In this document: positions 16,012-25,404 of the stretch, one piece after another
Numbering within the stretch: the first letter of the stretch is position 1
Layout: each line of letters opens with the position of its first letter
Assembly: GCA_021299695.1 (NCBI GenBank)
Contig: JAJTEK010000006.1
Span: 1 to 60,393 of the forward strand
Direction: 5' to 3'
From: Pirellula sp.
Lineage (GTDB): Bacteria > Planctomycetota > Planctomycetia > Pirellulales > Pirellulaceae
Length of the DNA: 60,393 nucleotides
The notes under the pieces: generated by a model
What the model was told of the DNA's origin: nothing
Seen by the model: only the letters and a program-made list of their open reading frames with translations
Databases searched by the model: none
Program-made: the position numbers and the translations under genes

Positions 16012-19000
16012 TTATACCGACTTGTGAATCGACTTGTGAACAGTGCACGATGCATTGGCCTCTTGGTCAAAAACTTCACGAAGGAACACGACGATTTCAT
16101 GGCGTCGGCGGTCATCGACCAGCGTGATAAAATCCTGAGCAATCACCGTTCCGTCCAAGACCAGTTGCGTAAGACGTTTGGAGGTGGCTGCCGATTGCTG
16201 GTAAGGGGCGTCGACATGCGACTCGATTCGGACGTGATAAAAGGTCTCGCGATACCGAAAGTGAAGTTCGACATGAGACCAATGGTGTGGCAAACAAGGG
16301 TGGATGCTCCAGCGGTCGGCACGCTGATCGATACCGAGCAAGGACTCGGTGATTAAACGATACATCCAGGAGGCCGAACCGGTGTACCAAGTCCATCCTC
16401 CGCGGCCCGCGTGGGGTTCCACCCCGTAGACATCGGCAGCCACGACGTAGGGTTCCACGCGATAGCGATCGATCGATTCTTTTCGGTCCGCATGAGACAA
16501 TGGATTGATCAGAGCGAATAGTTCCCAAGCGCGATCGCAGTCCCCGAGTTTCGCAGCAGCCATAACCGCCCAAATAGCACTGTGGGTGTATTGCCCGCCG
16601 TTTTCGCGCACCCCGGGCACGTAGCCTTTGATGTAACCCGGATTCAGTGACGAGCGATCGAAGGGTGGATCTAACAACTTGATCAATCGCGAATTGCGAT
16701 CTACCAATCGCCGTTCCAAACTATCCATCGCCAGTTGCGATCGCTCCAAATTCGCAGCACCGGACAGAACCGCCCAGCTTTGCGAGATGGCATCGATTTG
16801 GCATTCGTCGTTTTGCATCGACCCCAAGGGGGTCGCGTCATCGAAGTAGGCCCGTCGGTACCATTCTCCATCCCAGCCGTGACGTTCCAATTGGACCCGG
16901 AGTTGCTCCGATTCGGTCGCCAACTGCTGTGCCAGCGCGGTGTCTCCCCGGAGATCTGCCAGCTCGATGAATTGGCGCATGGCGTCGTACAGAAAGAAAC
17001 CAAGCCAAACACTTTCCCCTTTGCCATGCTGGCCGATCAAGTTCATACCGTCGTTCCAGTCACCGCATCCGATCAAGGGCAAGCCATGTTCACCAAATCG
17101 CAAACCATGTCGGATTGCTCGAACACCGTGTTCGTAGAGCGATGCGCGATCCTCCGAGATGGTAGGTAAGTCATAATTCGACTCTTCATCCTCGCGGAGG
17201 GGGCGATCGCTGAGGAAGGGGATGACCTCGTCGAGCACACCGGTGTCCCCGGTCTTTTGAACGTAGCGGCAGATCGCGACGGGCAACCATAAATAGTCAT
17301 CCGAAAAGTGGGTGCGCACACCGCGACCCTTGGGTGGGTGCCACCAATGTTGAACATCTCCTTCGCGAAACTGATGCGCGGCGGCTCGCAACAAATGCTC
17401 TCGGAGCAAGTGGGGTTGAGAAGAGGTCAGGGCCATTGCATCTTGCAATTGATCACGGAATCCGTACGCGCCACCCGATTGGTAGAAACCCGACCGAGCC
17501 CACATGCGACTGGCCAACGTTTGGTAGATCAACCAACCGTTGGCGAGGAAATTGACGGCCGGATCGGGGGTTTCGATGCGCAAAGTGCCCAGGGTGTGGC
17601 TCCAATAATCCCAAACCTGGTGGATCGCTTGATCGGCACTTTCCAGGCTACCAAAACGCAGGGCCAGCGACCGGGCTTGGTCCATGTTCTTTCCTGCACC
17701 GAGGGTCAACGTAGCGGTTCGTTCCTGTCCGACGGCTAGTTCCAGCGGCATTTGCAGGGCTGCACATGGATCGTATCCAGCGCCTGTTCTGCACGAGAGC
17801 CGGATACGTTTCATGGCTGCGGGTTCTGACAACGATCCATTTCGGCCGATGAATTCCGTTCGGTCACCGGACCAGGAACGGACAGGCTCGCTGCAATGGG
17901 CAAATGCAACACGATCTCCAAAGTCCGGGTTGTAGACGTTTCGGGCCATGATCGCCCCGCTGGCAGGATCGATTTCGGTCACGACATGCTGTAGAGTTTT
18001 GCTTCTGATTTCCCCGAGGACCCATTCCCAAAAACCGATGACCGAAATCTTTCGCGGTCGGTCCGAGCGGTTGGTGATTTTCAGTTTCGAAATTTTGACC
18101 GGTGCATCGGTAGCCACATAGACCATCAATTCCGTCGAGATCCCATCCTCGGTCGTCTCAAAGATGGTGTAACCAAAGCCATGCCGAATCGTGTAATGAT
18201 TCGAGCGTGGAGTCGGGGACGGGCAGGGAGACCAAAAGTGGCCCGTCTCGTCATCGCGTAGGTAGATCGCTTCGCCACCGACATCCGATACAGGATCGTT
18301 ATGCCATGGAGTCAAACGGTACTCGTGACTGTTTTCAGCCCACGTATAGGCACTACCGGCTTCGGAGACGACGGTACCAAATTCGGGATTGGCGATGACG
18401 TTGACCCACGGCGCTGGGGTAGATTGTCCGGGAGCTAGGTGAGTGATGTACTCGCGACCGTCCTGAGAAAAGCCACCCAGTCCGTTGAAGAGGGCCAGAT
18501 TGTTAGTCGAAGCTTGTCGAGCGATCGGGCTATCGAGGGTCCGCCGAGTCGGGAGCAGTGGGGGGCTGGTCGATTCCAAGCGACTGCGTCGCTCGGTTTG
18601 TTCAGCCATGGTTCCGTTTTCACCGTAAAGCACGATTCTCGCGACCGATTGCAGCAGCACGCGATCTTCGTTGGACATCTGTTCACCGCGTCGAATGAAT
18701 ACGCCGCCCGGTCGATCGATGCCGACCGTTTCGTTGCTTGATGCAACCAAATTGGAAATCATTTCCTGGAGATTCTGACGATAGACCGAATCGTCTTCGT
18801 TCCAGATTACCAGATCGGACACGAGTCCTTTGAGGCGCCAATAGGCGTGGGCTTGGATCGCTTGGCGAATCAAATCGAGCTGATCGGCGTTTCGGATCCG
18901 TACCAGCAGGATCGGTAGGTCCCCGGAAATACCGTACCCCCACAACCCAGATTGCCCCTTCTGGTTGCCAAGGAGAATGCTGGGGTTGGCCCGTCGGAGG

Positions 19001-22000
19001 GAGGAGGCTACGAGCATTGACGATGCGAGCCTCCCGTAGGTTTGCGCTTCACCTTCGGTGATACCGAGTTGCTGCAGCAAGATATGGCTATGGGTCCAGG
19101 CCAAGTCAAATACGCGGTTGGCCAAGTTGGAATCGTGATACCGTTCGGTTAGGACTTCGATATTGGCTCGCGAATCGGCGATCCCAGTAACGATATCGAT
19201 TGTGATCGATTCATTGGGTTGCAAGGAGACGGTTTGCCGAATAGCGACCACGGGATCGAGAACCGATCCGGCCGTGTCGGAAAGCCCGGCCAACGAATCG
19301 AAAGCCTGCGGCGATGCAAGGGTTCGACGCCTGCCGATGAACCGCATGCGGTCGGTTTCGTAAGTTGCACCACCGATCGTCGGCCCTCGCACCTGCATCA
19401 TGTGAGTCATCCAAGGTGGCTGCTCATCGGTCGATCGAGGGCGGCGGGTGCAGAAGATGGCATTGCGATCGCGATACAATTCGGTTTGCACAAACAGATT
19501 GCTGAAGGCAGGGTGCGATTCATCTTGAGCTAGGGTAGCAAGAACCACCTCCGAATAGCTGGTGATCTCGATCGATCGCCGACTGCCGGACCGATTGGTC
19601 AGTATCACACGCCGCAGTTCCACATCGTCTTCCGGAGAGATACTGATCTGCGTGTAGGTTTCGATCTCCGCATCCATCCTTCGAAATTCAGCTCGGGATT
19701 GAGTGAAGATGGCTTCGTACTTGGTCGGAGTTGTTCGGGTTGGCTGGTAGGTATTGGACCACAGTTTGTTCCGTTGGATATCACGGATGTAGCAAAAGCT
19801 GCCCAACGCATCGCGGGTGGCATCCTCCCGCCATCGCGTGATGGAGAGGTTTCCCCATCGGCTCGTACCGCCTCCTGCGCTGCTGACGGCGACGTGGTAG
19901 CGGCCGTTGGATAACCAATGGGATTCGACCGTGGGACTGCTCGGGTCGGTGATGACTCGCATGGTTGCGGTAGCTTGCGTGGTTACCGGTCTGAGGGCTG
20001 CGACCTCGCTGGCATGGGGATAAACCGGAGCGGTGGTTTTAGGGATGCGCTCTTGGAGGAGCATTTCCCCAGCGAGCAACGTCGGGCTGGCTTGGAAACG
20101 CCGTTGCATCGGTTGGTCGATTAGCAGGTGGGTTAGGGATAGCAGGTTCATCCCTTCATGGTGGGCCATGAATTGGCGAACCGTGACTCGGTCGCTTCCA
20201 GGCGGCATGCGGTGGGGTGTATAGTCGACCGCCTCGAACATGCCATAGGGACCTAGTTGCCCATCGTTGGCTAGACGCTGAAGATTCGCGCAGGCAGCTT
20301 CCGGGGCGACCATCAGCGCCAGGGCACTGGCGTAGGGTGCAATCACTAGATCATCCGCCAATCCTCGCTTCAATCCCAATCCAGGGACGCCAAAGGCGCG
20401 GTACTGGTAAGTGCGAAACTGATCGATCGCGTTGTAACCCGACTCCGAAATACCCCAAGGTACACCTCGATGTCGGCCATACTCGATCTGTCGACTGACG
20501 GCGGCATGGTAGGTCCGGTCGAGCAGCGTATTGGGAAAGTTCGGCATGATCAGCAGCGGCATCAAGTACTCGAACATCGAGCCGCTCCAACTGAGCAATG
20601 TCGGGAGTCTTCCACTGCTGGTCAGCAGTCTGCCCAGGGCGAACCAGTGCTCCTGGTCGATCTGGCCTTGAGTGACGGCGATAAAACTCGCCAACCGAGC
20701 TTCGGATGCGAGCAAGTCATAGCAGCTAGCATCCATGCGCCGATCGCTGACGTTGTAGCCGGTAAAAAACAATTCTCGCGGTGGACTGTAGAGAAGTGTG
20801 AAGTCCATCGTTGCCAACTCTTGCGATTGGTTTGCAAGTTGCTCCAGACGACGGATCTGGTCGCATGCATATTCGGATGCATTTCGAACGGAGTCTGCGA
20901 TCGCGTCGATCCACGCGACGATCTCGGGATGCCAATCCTCGCGCCGAGCCGTCTGGAGGATCGTAGAGATCTCCGGCAATTGGGTCACCTGAAGTTTCGC
21001 GATCGAAGCCAATGTCGACGAGTGATTGAGAGAGTTTTGAATCGAGCGGATACGCACGATGGCATCGGCGGCTGAGCGCTCGGAAGCCAGTTGCATGGAG
21101 TTCTCGACGATCGACGGCTCATTGCATCGCAACCAGGGAGCTAGATGCATCAATTCGGATTGATGGTCGACGCATGCTCTATGGAAGGCCTCTATCCACC
21201 ATGACGTTGCTCGGCTCGATTCGCCATCCAAGCACTCAGCCCAAGCGATCAGACGTCTTATCAGTTCATCGGATTCGCGAAGCCCAGAGGGTTCGTTTCG
21301 CAGTCGTGTTATCCAATCTTGCAGTTCGATTCGAATGGAATTCAGCCCATCTTCGATCGGCAGTGAAGTGCTGACCTCTAGGAGCACATCCAAGGTATCT
21401 CGCAGTCCACGCGCCCAACGGGGTGAGAGGACAGGGGCCTCGATCAATTCGCGGCATCCACTCGATAGTACCAATAAACAACCTGCGAGATTGCCGCTGT
21501 CGACGGTGGAAACATACCGTGGTAGCAAGGGAGCGAGCGTTCGAGTGTGATACCAATTCAACCAGTGGCCGTTGTACCGCTCCAGCTTTGCCATCGTGGT
21601 CAGCGTCCTGGACGTTTTTTCTGCAAAAACAGAGGAGGAACAATAACCGAAATCGTAGGCAGCAAGATTCGACAGAAGGGACATGCCGATGTTGGTAGGG
21701 CTGGTACGGGAGGCTACCAAGGGATCTTTTAGCAGGTGGATGTTATCGGGAGGCAACCAGTTTTCTTCTTCGTTGACAAACTCTTCGAAGTACCTCCAGG
21801 TTCGCCTTGCCAATCGGCCCATGAAATCGACTTGGTCGATCGTCCATCGAATCGCTTTGGGCTTGAGCGGCATGCTGATCCACCAAGCGATGGCAGGAGA
21901 TGCAATCCATAACCCGATCCATGGTAGAAACGCATCCATGCGACTTCGGTGCAATGCCAACGCCAGGAGCGCAACGACGATCGCTAGGGCGGGTGCCATG

Positions 22001-24864
22001 AGCATGTGCCGATAGTTCGCGACCAGACTCCGAGGGGTCTTGATCTGCGAGTCGCCGGCTGTTTGCCACTCCAATAAGTTTTGGCGAGTGATGAGCATAC
22101 GAACGGCTGTGCGAAAGATCGCATCGATGCTCACGGCAGCCTCGTAAGGGACGAAGGCCAGGGTCAAAAGCCCGTGCAGCAGCGGATTCCAGAGGGATGC
22201 CAACGAGCGTTGGAGATGCAATCGGATTGGCAAATCGGTGGGCTTTGCAAAAAGCTGAGCGACTAAGCTCAGGAAAACCGAGGTATATACGGCAAGCAAG
22301 ATCAGGACCATCGCGCCAAGGCTCGAACGGCTTGAAGTCATCCACGCGCCGATCAAGAGGGCGAGCATGGCGATAGGCACGAGGCTTCGGCGCATGTTGT
22401 CGAGTAACTTCCATGCCGACAGCCATGAGATAGGGTTCGGGACGCGCCGCTGCTCGTGGTTCAGAATCGAAGGTCGAAGCCAACCTCCGATCTGCCAGTC
22501 TCCTCGTATCCAACGATGGCGCCTGGCCATATCGGTGGCATAGCGCGATGGGTACTCCTCATAGAGCGTGACGTCGCTGATCAACGCTGAGCGTCCATAA
22601 GCGCCCTCGATCAAATCATGACTGAGAATGGTGTTTTCGGGAAAATCCGTGCACCATCGTTCAAACGCATCGACCTCATAAATCCCTTTTCCGATGAATG
22701 AACCTTCGCCAAAAAGGTCTTGATAGACATCGGAAACGACGCGAGTGTAGGGATCCACTCCGACATCAACCGCATTCCATTTCGCGAACAGAGACCGTTG
22801 TGAGCCGGGTAAACTGACGTCCACCCGAGGTTGTAGGATGGTGTATCCATCGCGGACGCGGCCAGTTTTCGGACAGACTGTAGCTCGATTCAGAGGGTGG
22901 GCCAGTGTTCCGATCATGTGACGGGCCGCATCGCGTGGCAGTTGTGTATCGGTATCCAAGGTGATGACGTAGCGGATCTTCGACAAGATACTCGGCTTGC
23001 CCACCACAACTAGAAAGCGATCGGTTGCGCCTCGGAGAGTGGCATTGAGATCTGCCAACTTGCCCCGTTTTCTCTCGTAACCCATCCAGCAATTCTCGGA
23101 GGGGTTCCAGCGTCGATCGCGATGGAACAGATAGAAGATATCATCCCGTACATGAGCGTACTTGGCATTCAATCGATGAATGCCCTCCTGCACCAAATCC
23201 AATCGTTCGCGATCGCTCGGAGCGATGTGCGAAGACGAATCGACCCAATCGGTCACCAGTGCGAAATGAAGATTAGGTTCATCGTTATTGAGAAAACGCA
23301 GCTCGAGGCCAGTGAGCAACCCTTCGATCCCCGCAGCGCTTGAAAGCATCGTCGGTACCACGACCATGGTTCGATGATCGGACGGAATTCCAGATCGATA
23401 GTCCATTCTTGCCAAAGATTGAGGCACGAAACATTGGATCGCAAGCCAATTCGCAATCACAACCCCAAGGTGCGATGCGACCAAAAATGCGGGTAGCCAA
23501 AGCAACCATCCAAGCGGATTGTCAAACGCGGCCAATCGATCGAAGAGAAATGTGGCAAAACATGTGATCGTCAAAATGACCGACAGATGGATCAGCAGTG
23601 GGTAGCGACGACGGAGTCGATCGAGCAGAACCCAAATGGTAGTACGCATCCGCGCCGCACGCTCCAATTCGGGTCTCCCTCGGTCGATCAGAAAGTAACC
23701 GACATGCGTTTGTCGATCATGGTCCGGGATACCTTGGTTTGCTGCGGCTAAGCGAACGACAATTTGGCTGACTTCCAACTCGCTGGCATCACTCCGCCGA
23801 GCAATTCCCTCGATCGCATGGCGGTAGCGATTGCGGGAGGCAAAGTCCATTTGGCTATATATGCCAGCAGGGTCGCAGGCCAGGGCCTTTTCAACCACGC
23901 TTTGATCGCCGACAAAGGCGCGCCAGTCGAAGGCATTAAGGAAGCGAAGACTTGAAAAACTGTTGCCGACGCTTAATTGGTCGGCGGCTTGAAGCTGTCC
24001 ATCGGCGCGAATGAGTTGCTCGGACGATAACCCTTGATCGTTCAATCGATTTTCGACCCAGTTACTCGCCAGGGAGTAAGGCGAGCCCTGGGTTTGAAGA
24101 TGCCGCATCAACTCCGATACAAAGGGCCCCGTTAGATCGATTTTGGAGCGTGCCAATTCCGCCAGTTCGATGACCAGATCGGTCGGTTGACGATCGACGA
24201 CTTCGACCATGCGATGGCTCCATTGGATGGCCAAGTCCCGTTCGCAACGGGCTTTCCCAATCCGCACGCACACACGTCGCAAGTTCTCAATCAGTGCCAT
24301 CCGCAACATGAGAGGCAATGCCCAGAGCTCACCGATTTTCAGGGGCCGAATCGATTGATAGGCCGTTATAAAGCCATCGAGGCTATTTGCATCGATACGG
24401 CCATCGACGTGAGCGATCAGCTCTAATGCAATGCCATAAACCCGCGGACGAAGTAGGTCGTTTCCGTTCTTTATCCTGGGCAATTCTCGGCAAAACGACG
24501 GGGGAAACAATCGCTCGATGGCATGGATCTGTTCTTCAACAAGATAGAAATTATCCAGTAGCCATTCTGCAGCAGGCTCGATCGCAGCACCATTGGCCGT
24601 CGCTGCAACGATCAAGTCATAGGTTTCGGTAATAAGCCGCTTGTTCTCTGCCAGCCGCTTTAAAAGATCGTCGGGCTCTCGCCGAGCGACGGATTCGTGC
24701 AAGGCAGCAATCTTTTTGGCGTGCCGCTCAAGCTGTTCGACACTGTAAAGCTCCGCACGGAGCGGTGGCTCGACCACAGCAGGTGCAGCACCCCATTTTC
24801 GGCCCGTTATTCGACGCACCGCAATGTACCAAGCTCGAGTTAAAAAACCCAAAAACTCATGCAC
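16012..24864 (-). CDS. ndvB: Cyclic beta-1,2-glucan synthase (NdvB type, GT84 + GH94)
   Basis: A single frame of 2950 residues, the usual size of NdvB/Cgs. Order: a helical N-terminal region; GT84 glycosyltransferase with membrane helices around 430-470 and 840-1010, carrying DTDTQLP (DxD) and RHRWIRGDWQ; a DUF3131/glucoamylase-like region (SPTNIGMSLLSNLAAYDFGY); then two GH94-type carbohydrate-binding parts; and the GH94 phosphorylase domain with GCGDWNDGMNLIG and GGWTWYTGSASWMYRL. The enzyme makes beta-1,2-glucan from UDP-glucose at the inner membrane, and the phosphorylase part trims chain length. GAGGAGG lies just before the ATG. Neighbours give no export partner such as NdvA. The many frames on the opposite strand are shadows. 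Confidence 0.93.
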   Translation of the reverse strand: MHEFLGFLTRAWYIAVRRITGRKWGAAPAVVEPPLRAELYSVEQLERHAKKIAALHESVARREPDDLLKRLAENKRLITETYDLIVAATANGAAIEPAAEWLLDNFYLVEEQIHAIERLFPPSFCRELPRIKNGNDLLRPRVYGIALELIAHVDGRIDANSLDGFITAYQSIRPLKIGELWALPLMLRMALIENLRRVCVRIGKARCERDLAIQWSHRMVEVVDRQPTDLVIELAELARSKIDLTGPFVSELMRHLQTQGSPYSLASNWVENRLNDQGLSSEQLIRADGQLQAADQLSVGNSFSSLRFLNAFDWRAFVGDQSVVEKALACDPAGIYSQMDFASRNRYRHAIEGIARRSDASELEVSQIVVRLAAANQGIPDHDRQTHVGYFLIDRGRPELERAARMRTTIWVLLDRLRRRYPLLIHLSVILTITCFATFLFDRLAAFDNPLGWLLWLPAFLVASHLGVVIANWLAIQCFVPQSLARMDYRSGIPSDHRTMVVVPTMLSSAAGIEGLLTGLELRFLNNDEPNLHFALVTDWVDSSSHIAPSDRERLDLVQEGIHRLNAKYAHVRDDIFYLFHRDRRWNPSENCWMGYERKRGKLADLNATLRGATDRFLVVVGKPSILSKIRYVITLDTDTQLPRDAARHMIGTLAHPLNRATVCPKTGRVRDGYTILQPRVDVSLPGSQRSLFAKWNAVDVGVDPYTRVVSDVYQDLFGEGSFIGKGIYEVDAFERWCTDFPENTILSHDLIEGAYGRSALISDVTLYEEYPSRYATDMARRHRWIRGDWQIGGWLRPSILNHEQRRVPNPISWLSAWKLLDNMRRSLVPIAMLALLIGAWMTSSRSSLGAMVLILLAVYTSVFLSLVAQLFAKPTDLPIRLHLQRSLASLWNPLLHGLLTLAFVPYEAAVSIDAIFRTAVRMLITRQNLLEWQTAGDSQIKTPRSLVANYRHMLMAPALAIVVALLALALHRSRMDAFLPWIGLWIASPAIAWWISMPLKPKAIRWTIDQVDFMGRLARRTWRYFEEFVNEEENWLPPDNIHLLKDPLVASRTSPTNIGMSLLSNLAAYDFGYCSSSVFAEKTSRTLTTMAKLERYNGHWLNWYHTRTLAPLLPRYVSTVDSGNLAGCLLVLSSGCRELIEAPVLSPRWARGLRDTLDVLLEVSTSLPIEDGLNSIRIELQDWITRLRNEPSGLRESDELIRRLIAWAECLDGESSRATSWWIEAFHRACVDHQSELMHLAPWLRCNEPSIVENSMQLASERSAADAIVRIRSIQNSLNHSSTLASIAKLQVTQLPEISTILQTARREDWHPEIVAWIDAIADSVRNASEYACDQIRRLEQLANQSQELATMDFTLLYSPPRELFFTGYNVSDRRMDASCYDLLASEARLASFIAVTQGQIDQEHWFALGRLLTSSGRLPTLLSWSGSMFEYLMPLLIMPNFPNTLLDRTYHAAVSRQIEYGRHRGVPWGISESGYNAIDQFRTYQYRAFGVPGLGLKRGLADDLVIAPYASALALMVAPEAACANLQRLANDGQLGPYGMFEAVDYTPHRMPPGSDRVTVRQFMAHHEGMNLLSLTHLLIDQPMQRRFQASPTLLAGEMLLQERIPKTTAPVYPHASEVAALRPVTTQATATMRVITDPSSPTVESHWLSNGRYHVAVSSAGGGTSRWGNLSITRWREDATRDALGSFCYIRDIQRNKLWSNTYQPTRTTPTKYEAIFTQSRAEFRRMDAEIETYTQISISPEDDVELRRVILTNRSGSRRSIEITSYSEVVLATLAQDESHPAFSNLFVQTELYRDRNAIFCTRRPRSTDEQPPWMTHMMQVRGPTIGGATYETDRMRFIGRRRTLASPQAFDSLAGLSDTAGSVLDPVVAIRQTVSLQPNESITIDIVTGIADSRANIEVLTERYHDSNLANRVFDLAWTHSHILLQQLGITEGEAQTYGRLASSMLVASSLRRANPSILLGNQKGQSGLWGYGISGDLPILLVRIRNADQLDLIRQAIQAHAYWRLKGLVSDLVIWNEDDSVYRQNLQEMISNLVASSNETVGIDRPGGVFIRRGEQMSNEDRVLLQSVARIVLYGENGTMAEQTERRSRLESTSPPLLPTRRTLDSPIARQASTNNLALFNGLGGFSQDGREYITHLAPGQSTPAPWVNVIANPEFGTVVSEAGSAYTWAENSHEYRLTPWHNDPVSDVGGEAIYLRDDETGHFWSPCPSPTPRSNHYTIRHGFGYTIFETTEDGISTELMVYVATDAPVKISKLKITNRSDRPRKISVIGFWEWVLGEIRSKTLQHVVTEIDPASGAIMARNVYNPDFGDRVAFAHCSEPVRSWSGDRTEFIGRNGSLSEPAAMKRIRLSCRTGAGYDPCAALQMPLELAVGQERTATLTLGAGKNMDQARSLALRFGSLESADQAIHQVWDYWSHTLGTLRIETPDPAVNFLANGWLIYQTLASRMWARSGFYQSGGAYGFRDQLQDAMALTSSQPHLLREHLLRAAAHQFREGDVQHWWHPPKGRGVRTHFSDDYLWLPVAICRYVQKTGDTGVLDEVIPFLSDRPLREDEESNYDLPTISEDRASLYEHGVRAIRHGLRFGEHGLPLIGCGDWNDGMNLIGQHGKGESVWLGFFLYDAMRQFIELADLRGDTALAQQLATESEQLRVQLERHGWDGEWYRRAYFDDATPLGSMQNDECQIDAISQSWAVLSGAANLERSQLAMDSLERRLVDRNSRLIKLLDPPFDRSSLNPGYIKGYVPGVRENGGQYTHSAIWAVMAAAKLGDCDRAWELFALINPLSHADRKESIDRYRVEPYVVAADVYGVEPHAGRGGWTWYTGSASWMYRLITESLLGIDQRADRWSIHPCLPHHWSHVELHFRYRETFYHVRIESHVDAPYQQSAATSKRLTQLVLDGTVIAQDFITLVDDRRRHEIVVFLREVFDQEANASCTVHKSIHKSV

Positions 24865-25404
24865 AGGTCCTCCTCAATGCTCAGAGAGCCACATACCTTC
24901 AACGGGCCGAACCCGTTCATGGTAGCGACCCTTTGGATTCCTTGTTAGCCATAATTCTTGATTTAAAACCAATGCATGGGCTTTAAGGTCAAAGGCTTGT
25001 TATCCGGTAACCTAAATTTTCAATGAGCTTGCACCACCGTTGAGCGCACTGGCAAGACAAACTTCAGTTCTGGTTAAATCCACCATGGAGGATTGGGGTT
25101 TTCTCTGATACCAAATACGGACGGTCTATGTGAGGATAGAATGGTTTTCTGTTGAACGAACCGAGCACCTGAGACAAATCAAATTGCATGTGGAGCGATT
25201 ATCTAAGTAGGGGGCGAGCGGCCGGGAGACTCCTACGATTCGGATTTCTGCGTTCATTTAGCAGTAAGAAGCTGCTAAGCTGTAGGAAAGGTGCACATGG
25301 CACGCACGTCGGAGTTATCATAGAGCACCTCGCCAAGGGACGCTGCAGGGCATCCCGAGCCTCCCCTCGCATCCAGCCTCAAATATTGCCCCCAGGAGAT
25401 AACC
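24865..25404. other. 540-bp divergent intergenic region with two hairpin elements
   Basis: The region separates ndvB and the DUF1549 operon. Two structures stand out: the hairpin at 24901-24917, and a nested dyad at 25231-25287. In the dyad, TCCTAC/GTAGGA form outer arms and TTAGCAG/CTGCTAA inner arms around TAAGAAG. No open frame has coding character. Confidence 0.45.
24901..24917 (-). promoter_or_regulatory. Inverted repeat in the ndvB leader
   Basis: AACGGG and CCCGTT are perfectly inverted around CCGAA, 37-53 bases upstream of the ndvB start. It could be an operator or a leader hairpin. There is no direct evidence of function. Confidence 0.35.

Noticed and set aside
16024-24632. Many long open frames opposite to ndvB
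   Set aside because: They are shadow frames produced by the codon bias of a 2950-codon gene; none has a recognisable domain or ribosome site.
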